Source of the DNA: an uncultured Lachnospiraceae bacterium
Lineage (GTDB): Bacteria; Bacillota; Clostridia; Lachnospirales; Lachnospiraceae
Assembly (NCBI GenBank): GCA_910585295.1
Contig: CAJUDE010000043.1
Span: 1-64,000 of the forward strand
Reading direction: 5' to 3'
Length of the DNA: 64,000 bases
A model generated the notes under the pieces. It did no database searches. It worked only from the letters and a program-made list of their open reading frames with translations, and was not told the DNA's origin. Positions 57,656 to 64,000 of this stretch are shown here, in pieces. Both the position numbers and the translations under genes were made by a program. Positions within the stretch are counted from its first letter, which is position 1. Every line of letters begins with the position of its first letter.

Positions 57656-58309
57656 ATGAAATTATTTAATTATGACAGTGGCATAATGAGGTCATTGTCC
57701 AAATTTACAGACTGTATCTGCTTAAGCCTGCTGTTTTTTGTAAGCTGCATCCCCATTGTGACCATAGGGGCGGCTTTGACGGCGTTGTATTACACTGCTC
57801 ATAAAGTGCTTCGGCATGACAGGGGATACCTGTTCCGTGATTATGTCTCTTCTTTCCGGGATAATTTTAAACAGGTTACGCCAGTATGGGTGGCCGCTGC
57901 AGTAATTGGGGGCGTGCTTGGCGTTGATTTGTATGTGGTGAATTACAATATCAAGGCGGGCGGCTTGTTTCAGGCGCTTTCGATGTTATTCCTTGTAGGG
58001 TCGGCAGTGTGGTTTGCGTGGGTTTCTTATTTGTTCCCCTATATGGCCCGTTTTGAGAATACCAGGAAACAGTCCATGAAGAACGCCATATTGATGGTGA
58101 TTGCGCATCTGCCCATGACAATCCTTATGCTTGTGGTTGCGGTTGTGATAATCTTATTGCTGTGCATTGCGCCATTTTTGATATTTATCCTGCCAGCAGT
58201 GCATGCCTGGATCCAGAGTTATATTTTGGAGCGGATTTTCCGTAAATATATGACAGAAGAGGACCGGGAAGCGGAAGATGCAAAGTATAAAGAAGACACC
58301 ATGCAATAG
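57656..58309 (+). CDS. YesL/DUF624 family membrane protein
   Basis: A 217-residue protein with about five membrane helices (21-46, 79-97, 105-128, 145-175 and a final one before the tail). The N-terminal MKLFNYDSGIMRSLSKFTDCICLSLLFFVSCIPIVTIGAALTAL matches the DUF624/YesL family, found with carbohydrate transporters and in Bacillus yes genes; the function is not known. The ATG at 57656 has GAGAGGGAT upstream; the in-frame extension to 57590 lacks a ribosome site. It lies oddly inside the rpmF-plsX block, between two terminators, so it is probably an insertion into that operon. Confidence 0.8.
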   Translation: MKLFNYDSGIMRSLSKFTDCICLSLLFFVSCIPIVTIGAALTALYYTAHKVLRHDRGYLFRDYVSSFRDNFKQVTPVWVAAAVIGGVLGVDLYVVNYNIKAGGLFQALSMLFLVGSAVWFAWVSYLFPYMARFENTRKQSMKNAILMVIAHLPMTILMLVVAVVIILLLCIAPFLIFILPAVHAWIQSYILERIFRKYMTEEDREAEDAKYKEDTMQ

Positions 58310-58353
58310 AGAAGGCCTATGCATGGTGAATCTGCCAGGCAGCTTCTTTTTTG
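58310..58353 (+). terminator. Terminator after the YesL-like gene
   Basis: AGAAG-GCCT (58310-58318) pairs with AGGC-AG-CTTCT (58337-58347), then a T run. Confidence 0.65.
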
Positions 58354-58457
58354 TATTGATTTCTTCTGATACTTATAGTATATTCTTAGATAGGCATTCG
58401 GTAAAAAGGAAAATCTTTACAAAATTTTCCTTTTGCGGGCCATAAGGAGGAAATTTC

Positions 58458-59477
58458 ATGCAGGAAATGATAAGAGTAGCAGTTGATGCCATGGGGGGTG
58501 ATTATGCGCCTGCCGAGATGGTAAAAGGAGTAATCGACGCTGTTACGCTACGGCAGGACATTAAAGTGTATCTGGTTGGCAGGAAGGATGCGGTGGAAAA
58601 AGAATTGAAGAAGCGCTCTTACTCTGGCTCCCAGATAGAAGTGATTCACGCCGAAGAGGTAATTGAAACCGCAGAACCTCCAGTGATGGCAATTCGGAAG
58701 AAAAAACAGTCATCCATTGTAATGGGAATGAACATGGTGAAGGAAAAAAAAGCGGACGCTTTTGTGTCGGCAGGAAGTTCTGGAGCCATACTGGTAGGCG
58801 GACAAGTTATTGTTGGAAGGATTAAAGGCGTGGAACGCCCGCCATTGGCGCCATTGATTCCCACGGAGAAAGGCGTGTCTTTGCTGATTGACTGCGGTGC
58901 AAATGTGGACGCCAGGGCTTCCCACCTGGTTCAGTTTGCGAAGATGGGTTCCATTTATATGGAAAATGTATTAGGCGTGAAGAACCCAAAGGTTGCAATT
59001 GTCAATATCGGCGCAGAGGAAGAAAAAGGGAATGCGCTGGTGAAAGAGACATTCCCGCTCTTGAAAAATTGTCCAGACGTAAATTTTGTGGGAAGCATTG
59101 AGGCAAGGGAGATTCCTCATGGGCAGGCAGACGTAATTGTGTGCGAGGCATTTGTAGGGAATGTCATCCTCAAGCTGTATGAGGGCTTGAGCGGCACCTT
59201 AGTTGGCGTGATCAAACAGGGGATGATGCAAAGCCTCAAGAGCAAAATCGGCGCGCTGCTGGTTAAGCCATCTTTAAAAAAGACCTTGAAAACCTTTGAC
59301 GCCACGGAATATGGCGGGGCGCCGCTGCTTGGGCTGAACGGCTTAGTGGTCAAAACCCATGGAAGCGCCAAGGCGAAGGAAGTAACCAATTCCATTATAC
59401 AGTGCGTCACTTTCAAGGAACAGGAAATCAATGAAAAAATAAGGAAGAATATTGGGACATCTCCTATGGAGGAGTAG
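58458..59477 (+). CDS. plsX: Phosphate acyltransferase PlsX
   Basis: Converts acyl-ACP to acyl phosphate for membrane phospholipid synthesis. The 339-residue protein shows RVAVDAMGGDYAPAEMVKG, SSIVMGMNMVKEKKADAFVSAGSSGAIL, LLIDCGANVDARASHLVQFA and GAPLLGLNGLVVKTHGSAKAKEV. AAGGAGG at 58444-58450 sits seven bases before the ATG at 58458. acpP follows 12 bases later, as in the usual plsX-acpP order. Confidence 0.96.
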   Translation: MQEMIRVAVDAMGGDYAPAEMVKGVIDAVTLRQDIKVYLVGRKDAVEKELKKRSYSGSQIEVIHAEEVIETAEPPVMAIRKKKQSSIVMGMNMVKEKKADAFVSAGSSGAILVGGQVIVGRIKGVERPPLAPLIPTEKGVSLLIDCGANVDARASHLVQFAKMGSIYMENVLGVKNPKVAIVNIGAEEEKGNALVKETFPLLKNCPDVNFVGSIEAREIPHGQADVIVCEAFVGNVILKLYEGLSGTLVGVIKQGMMQSLKSKIGALLVKPSLKKTLKTFDATEYGGAPLLGLNGLVVKTHGSAKAKEVTNSIIQCVTFKEQEINEKIRKNIGTSPMEE

Positions 59478-59489
59478 AAAGGAATAAGA

Positions 59490-59720
59490 ATGGAGTTTGA
59501 AAAGTTAAAAAAAATCATTGCAGAAGTATTGAACGTTGATGTGGATGAAATTACAATGGATACAACATTTGTAGATGACCTGGGGGCGGATTCTTTGGAT
59601 ATTTTCCAGATTATTATGGGCCTGGAAGAGGAATTTGACATTGAGATTGCCAATGAAGAGGCAGAAAAAATTATAACAGTAGGGGATGCAGTGGAGCAGA
59701 TTAAGAATGCGACAAACTGA
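59490..59720 (+). CDS. acpP: Acyl carrier protein
   Basis: A 76-residue, acidic four-helix carrier of fatty acid synthesis. The phosphopantetheine is attached to Ser35 in GADSLDIFQI. AAAGGAATAAG precedes the ATG. It is translated closely after plsX, whose substrate it carries. Confidence 0.97.
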   Translation: MEFEKLKKIIAEVLNVDVDEITMDTTFVDDLGADSLDIFQIIMGLEEEFDIEIANEEAEKIITVGDAVEQIKNATN

Positions 59721-59743
59721 TGGACTACGGTGAGTATAAATGC

Positions 59744-59784
59744 GGCTGCCTGCCTAGATAGGCGCGGGCGGCCGATAGGCAGCC
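59744..59784 (+). other. Hairpin between acpP and rnc
   Basis: GGCTGCCT (59744-59751) and GGCAGCC-type arm AGGCAGCC (59777-59784) with an inner GCCT/AGGC. No T run follows. In other bacteria RNase III cuts its own operon; this could be such a site, which is inference. Confidence 0.45.
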
Positions 59785-59838
59785 ACTTTCACATTGAGCG
59801 GGAAGTGGTTGCATTTGATTATGGAAAGGTGTGGATCT

Positions 59839-60555
59839 ATGAAAATACAGAGAGAATTTGAAGAAAAAATAGGGTACTGCTTCCAGAGAAAAAGGCTTTT
59901 GTCACAGGCGTTGACCCATAGCTCCTATGCAAATGAAAGGCATTTGGGAAAGATGGCGGACAATGAAAGGCTGGAGTTTTTGGGGGATGCAGTGTTAGAG
60001 ATTGTGACGAGTGATTTTTTATATTTCAAGTACCCAAAATACCCGGAAGGGGAGCTGACCAGGCTGCGGGCCAGCATTGTCTGCGAGCCTACGCTGGCGT
60101 TTTGCACCAGGGATTTGGAGTTAGGGCGTTATCTGCTGCTGGGCAAAGGGGAAGACATGACAGGGGGAAGGGAACGCGACTCCATTTTATCCGACGCAAT
60201 GGAGGCGGTGATTGGGGCAATCTATTTAGATGGTGGTTTTGCTAGTGCAAAAGAGTTTGTTCACCGTTTTGTATTGACTGATATTGAGCATAAACAGCTC
60301 TTTTATGATAGCAAGACTATCCTGCAGGAAATAATACAGGGGAATTTTGAAGAGGGGCTGAAATACCATTTGTTGGGGGAAGAAGGGCCAGACCATGATA
60401 AGAAATTTATTGTGGAAGCCTGGATTGGCGAAACGCCCTACGGGAAAGGGTGCGGGAGGACCAAAAAGGGCGCGGAGCAAGAAGCGGCATATAAGACCTT
60501 GATCCAATTGAAAAAGCAGGGAAGGATAAATATCCCGCATCTTGCCGTAGAATAG
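59839..60555 (+). CDS. rnc: Ribonuclease III
   Basis: Cuts double-stranded RNA, including rRNA precursors. The 238 residues contain the signature ERLEFLGDAVLE (43-54) with catalytic Glu and Asp, DAMEAVIGAIYLDGG (second Asp/Glu site) and a C-terminal double-stranded RNA-binding domain (KTILQEIIQGN ... KKGAEQEAAYKTLIQL). The ATG at 59839 is preceded by GGAAAGGTGTGG; 59794 is an alternative in-frame start without a good ribosome site. It lies between acpP and smc, the standard Firmicute order. Confidence 0.96.
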   Translation: MKIQREFEEKIGYCFQRKRLLSQALTHSSYANERHLGKMADNERLEFLGDAVLEIVTSDFLYFKYPKYPEGELTRLRASIVCEPTLAFCTRDLELGRYLLLGKGEDMTGGRERDSILSDAMEAVIGAIYLDGGFASAKEFVHRFVLTDIEHKQLFYDSKTILQEIIQGNFEEGLKYHLLGEEGPDHDKKFIVEAWIGETPYGKGCGRTKKGAEQEAAYKTLIQLKKQGRINIPHLAVE

Positions 60556-60579
60556 GGAACTGGGATATCGGAGGGATAG

Positions 60580-63500
60580 ATGTATTTAAAAAGTATAGAA
60601 GTCCATGGGTTTAAGTCCTTTGCAAATAAGATTTTGTTTGAGTTCCACAATGGGATTACAGGGATTGTGGGGCCAAATGGAAGCGGGAAGAGCAATGTGG
60701 CGGACGCGGTGCGCTGGGTACTGGGGGAGCAGAGGGTGAAGCAGCTGCGCGGAGCCAGCATGCAGGATGTCATTTTTTCCGGCACAGAGAACCGAAAGCC
60801 TTTGAGCTATGCTTATGTGGCCATCACCCTAGACAATGGGGACCGGCAGCTCAATGTGGATTACAATGAAGTGACAGTGGCGAGGCGGGTATACCGTTCG
60901 GGGGAAAGTGAATACTTAATCAATGGCACGCCATGCCGGCTGAAAGACGTGAACGAGCTGTTTTATGACACTGGGATTGGGAAAGAGGGCTATTCCATTA
61001 TCGGCCAGGGGCAGATTGAGCGTATTTTGAGCGGTAAGCCCGAAGAGCGGCGGGAGTTGTTTGACGAGGCGGCAGGGATTGTGAAATTTAAGCGCAGGAA
61101 GGCAACGGCGCAGAAGAAGTTAGAGGACGAGCGGCAAAATTTGGTGCGCGTCAACGACATTCTGTCAGAACTGGAGAAGCAGGTAGGGCCGTTGGAACGC
61201 CAGGCCCAAAAGGCAAAGCTTTACCTCAAAAAGAGGGAAGAGCTAAAAGAATATGATGTGAACATGTTCCTTCTGGATATGGAGCATATAGAAAGCCAAC
61301 TGAAATCCCTGGCTGGGAAAATAAAGATTGTGGAGCAGGACTTGAAAGAGACAGACGGCTCCTACACAGGCATTAAGGCAGAGTATGCCCGGATGGAGCA
61401 GGACATGCAAAAGGCGGATGAGAGCCTGTCTTTGCTGCGGGAGGAGCTTGGGAATGTGGCTGTAAGGAAAGGGAAGCTAGAAGGGCAGGTCAACGTCTTA
61501 AAAGAGCAAATCCACGGAGCCAAGCAAAGCGAGGAGCATTTCAAGGCCAGGCTGGCGTCCATAGAGCGCGACCGAAAAGAGCGCGCCGTCCAGAAGGAAG
61601 CATTCCAGAAAGAAAAACTGGAATTGGACGGCCAGTTAAAGTCTATGGAAGAACAGAAAAGCCAGGTAATGGCAAGATACCAGGAAGTGCAAGAAGAGAT
61701 TGCCCGCTGCAGCAGGAAAATTGAAGAGGGGAAAAGTGAGATTATTGAGCTTCTAAATAATAAAGCGTCCACAAAGGCAAGGCAGCAGCGGTATGACACC
61801 ATGCAAGAACAGGTCAATATCCGTAAAGCCCAGTTAAATAAACGCCTGCTGGAGCAAAAAAGCGAGGAGGAAGAATTGCAGTCTGTGATAGCGGCTTGTG
61901 AAGGCAAATTTAAGCAGGCGCAAGAGGCTTACCAGAAGCTTGAGCAGGAAAGGCAGCGTTTGGAGCAAAAGGGAAAGGAATGGCAAGAGAAGCGGGCAAA
62001 GGCCTTAGAGCAGCAGGAGCAGGATACCTTGCGCTACCATAGGGGGAAATCCAGGCTTGAGTCTTTAATCAATATTGCCGAGCGGTATGACGGCTATGGG
62101 AATTCCATCCGCAGGGTGATGGAGAAGAAAGAAGAGGAGCCAGGGATTTTGGGCGTGGTGGCAGATTTAATCCAGGTAGAGAAGAAGTATGAGACTGCAA
62201 TTGAGACAGCGTTAGGCGGGAGCATACAAAATATTGTGACCAGCGACGAAGCGACAGCCAAGAAAATGATTGGGTATTTAAAACAGAACCGTTTTGGGCG
62301 GGCAACGTTTTTGCCATTGACCAGCATTGGGAAAAAAGCGCCCGCCATCAACCAAGCTGCCTTAAAGGAGCCTGGCGTGATAGGGATTGGCAGTGATTTG
62401 GTGCAGGCGGAAAGCAAATTCCAGGCGTTGAAGCCATACCTTTTGGGCAGGACATATGTGGTGGACACCATTGACCATGCCATTGCGCTGGCAAGGAAAT
62501 TCCAGTATAGCTTGCGGATTGTGACATTGGAAGGGGAATCTTTAAGCCCCGGCGGGTCCATGACAGGAGGCGCATTTAAAAATACCAGCAATTTGCTGGG
62601 GCGGAAACGGGAAATTGAAGACCTGCAAAAAGAGACAGATAAGCTTGCGGGCGTCCTGCAAAGCCATAAGGAACAGCTTAGCAGCATCCAGACGGCAAGG
62701 GAGAAGTTAAAAGACGGCCTAAGAAAGGTGCAGGAGGGGCTGCGGCAGGCGATGCTGCAGCAAAATACAGAAGAGATGAACCTGGAACGGGCAAAGGAGC
62801 AGAAAGCGGAGAATGACGGGCAATTTGCATCATTGCGGATGGAAAGCCAGGAAATTGAGCGCCAATTATTGGAAATCAACGAGAACCAGGCGCAGATAGC
62901 CGAAGAGATCCAAGCGGCAGGGCGCAGGGAGAAGGAAATTGAGGAAGAAACCAGTCAGTTCCAGCAGATTTTGGAAATGCAGACAAAGCTTGCAGGCGAT
63001 AGCCAGGGCGAAGTGTCCAGGGTGCAGCTTGAGGAGGCGAACGTCCAGCAAAAGGCGGGGTTTGCCCAGGAGAATATTTCCAGGATTACGGCGGAACTTT
63101 GTAAGCTGGAGCAGGAAGTAAGGCAGGCGGAGCAAGAAAAGAACCAGTCTTTAGAAGATATCCAAAGGAAAATGCAGGAAATTCAGAAAATTACAGAAGA
63201 AGTAAGGCTGTCTGGGGAAACCCAGGGCAGGCTGGAAGGGCAGATTGCAGGCCAGCAGAAGCAACGGGAAGAAATGTCCGTAATGTATAAAGGGTTTTTC
63301 CAAAAGCAGGAGGAACTCTCAAAGCGCATCAATGACCTGGACAAAGAACTGTACCGGCTGAACAGCCAAAAGGAGAAATTGCACGAGTCCGCGGAGCATC
63401 AGGCTAACTATATGTGGGAAGAATATGAGCTGACGCTCCACAATGCAGCGGAGTTACGCCGGGAAGAATTCAATAACCCAACGGAGCTGAAAAAGCAAAT

Positions 63501-64000
63501 CTCTGAAATTAAAGATGAGATACGTAAGCTGGGGGATGTCAATGTGAATGCCATTGAGGATTACCGTAATTTGTCAGAACGCTATGTTTTTATGAAAACC
63601 CAGCATGACGATATGGTAGAGGCGGAGAAAACGCTGTTAGGCATTATTGATGAATTGGATACTGGGATGCGCAGGCAGTTTATGGAGAAATTTGCCCAAA
63701 TCCAAAAGGAATTTGACGGCGTGTTTAAGGAGCTGTTTGGCGGCGGGAAAGGCACGTTGGAATTGGTGGAGGATGAGGATATTTTAGAATGCGGCATCCG
63801 CATCATTGCCCAGCCCCCAGGCAAAAAGCTGCAGAATATGATGCAGCTATCCGGCGGGGAGAAATCCCTGACAGCCATTTCCCTGCTGTTTGCGATACAG
63901 AATTTAAAGCCTTCCCCGTTTTGCCTGTTGGATGAGATTGAGGCGGCATTGGACGACTCCAATGTAGGGAGGTTTGCAAAATACCTCCATAAGCTGACAC
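60580..64000 (+). CDS. smc: Chromosome segregation protein SMC (3' end outside window)
   Basis: A large ATPase that organises the chromosome with ScpAB. About 1140 residues are in the window; the family averages near 1190, so about 45 are missing. Domains: N-terminal Walker A GPNGSGKSN (31-39) with YLKSIEVHGFKSFANK; coiled coil to about 500; hinge at about 504-670 (GILGVVADLIQVEKKYETAIETAL, SPGGSMTGGA); returning coiled coil; ABC signature LSGGEKS at about 1090 and Walker B LLDEIEAALDD at about 1114. GGAGGGA before the ATG at 60580 is the ribosome site. The frame is open to the last base. Confidence 0.97.
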   Translation, partial: MYLKSIEVHGFKSFANKILFEFHNGITGIVGPNGSGKSNVADAVRWVLGEQRVKQLRGASMQDVIFSGTENRKPLSYAYVAITLDNGDRQLNVDYNEVTVARRVYRSGESEYLINGTPCRLKDVNELFYDTGIGKEGYSIIGQGQIERILSGKPEERRELFDEAAGIVKFKRRKATAQKKLEDERQNLVRVNDILSELEKQVGPLERQAQKAKLYLKKREELKEYDVNMFLLDMEHIESQLKSLAGKIKIVEQDLKETDGSYTGIKAEYARMEQDMQKADESLSLLREELGNVAVRKGKLEGQVNVLKEQIHGAKQSEEHFKARLASIERDRKERAVQKEAFQKEKLELDGQLKSMEEQKSQVMARYQEVQEEIARCSRKIEEGKSEIIELLNNKASTKARQQRYDTMQEQVNIRKAQLNKRLLEQKSEEEELQSVIAACEGKFKQAQEAYQKLEQERQRLEQKGKEWQEKRAKALEQQEQDTLRYHRGKSRLESLINIAERYDGYGNSIRRVMEKKEEEPGILGVVADLIQVEKKYETAIETALGGSIQNIVTSDEATAKKMIGYLKQNRFGRATFLPLTSIGKKAPAINQAALKEPGVIGIGSDLVQAESKFQALKPYLLGRTYVVDTIDHAIALARKFQYSLRIVTLEGESLSPGGSMTGGAFKNTSNLLGRKREIEDLQKETDKLAGVLQSHKEQLSSIQTAREKLKDGLRKVQEGLRQAMLQQNTEEMNLERAKEQKAENDGQFASLRMESQEIERQLLEINENQAQIAEEIQAAGRREKEIEEETSQFQQILEMQTKLAGDSQGEVSRVQLEEANVQQKAGFAQENISRITAELCKLEQEVRQAEQEKNQSLEDIQRKMQEIQKITEEVRLSGETQGRLEGQIAGQQKQREEMSVMYKGFFQKQEELSKRINDLDKELYRLNSQKEKLHESAEHQANYMWEEYELTLHNAAELRREEFNNPTELKKQISEIKDEIRKLGDVNVNAIEDYRNLSERYVFMKTQHDDMVEAEKTLLGIIDELDTGMRRQFMEKFAQIQKEFDGVFKELFGGGKGTLELVEDEDILECGIRIIAQPPGKKLQNMMQLSGGEKSLTAISLLFAIQNLKPSPFCLLDEIEAALDDSNVGRFAKYLHKLT

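Overview
The window looks like a Lachnospiraceae (clostridial cluster XIVa, low-to-middle GC, endospore-lineage Firmicute) chromosome segment. Grounds, by recognition of families rather than by search: a clostridial butyryl-CoA branch (thl-hbd-bcd-etfB-etfA), a YmxH-type sporulation protein, a SleB-type cell wall hydrolase, an NrdR/EF-P/YqeG neighbourhood, a split purine end-pathway (PurO plus stand-alone AICAR transformylase), and the Firmicute core block ackA-yceD-rpmF-plsX-acpP-rnc-smc. Nearly every gene is on the + strand; five genes run on the - strand (an 86-aa orphan, an AraC regulator, an HD-GYP-like protein, a PilZ-like protein and TmcAL).

Layout. 1-7.2 kb: a DUF4241 protein, dnaE, pfkA, a TrmH-family RNA methyltransferase and an 86-aa orphan with a structured leader. 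7.4-14.0 kb: a glycerol module: glpP (behind a structured leader), a TetR/DhaS-like regulator, glpK, a glpF remnant, and an FAD/FAD/DUF1667 trio resembling an anaerobic glycerol-3-phosphate dehydrogenase. 14.0-14.4 kb: two identical 54-bp palindromic repeats and a hairpin that hides the ribosome site of ymxH. 14.4-16.9 kb: ymxH, nrdR, yqeG, rpiB, efp. 16.9-21.4 kb: an AraC regulator divergent from a nucleotidyltransferase, a NahK-like kinase and galE, which fits salvage of free N-acetylhexosamine or hexose to UDP-sugar. 21.4-24.1 kb: a degenerate HD-GYP protein and a cell wall hydrolase. 24.4-29.8 kb: the butyrate branch without crt, behind a good Rex-like operator. 29.9-38 kb: gpmI, a PilZ-like protein, purC-purF-purB, eno. 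37.9-45.3 kb: secG, rnr, smpB and, 3.8 kb on, ssrA (tmRNA); between smpB and ssrA sit a BlaI/M56 pair and three unrecognised proteins. 45.4-50.9 kb: an Rrf2 regulator, a membrane protein, a two-component pair, a lipoprotein, cheV. 51.1-55.2 kb: purO-purV, a DedA protein, tmcAL. 55.4-64 kb: ackA (no pta here), yceD, rpmF, a YesL-like protein, plsX, acpP, rnc and smc, which runs off the end.

How they work together: pfkA, gpmI and eno give lower glycolysis, the thl-etfA genes and ackA its reduced and acidic end products, and the glp block feeds triose phosphate. Two purine loci together would cover SAICAR synthesis, first and late steps, and both PurH activities. rnr-smpB-ssrA is the ribosome rescue and mRNA decay set.

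The least explained material is (a) intergenic: a composite structured repeat present at least three times, a 162-bp near-palindrome, a 54-bp palindromic repeat family and several structured leaders; and (b) the uncharacterised proteins between the BlaI/M56 pair and ssrA. I saw no CRISPR array, no tRNA or rRNA gene, no intact insertion sequence and no prophage. I did not find a clear-cut new multi-gene system; the candidates are given as findings with modest scores.
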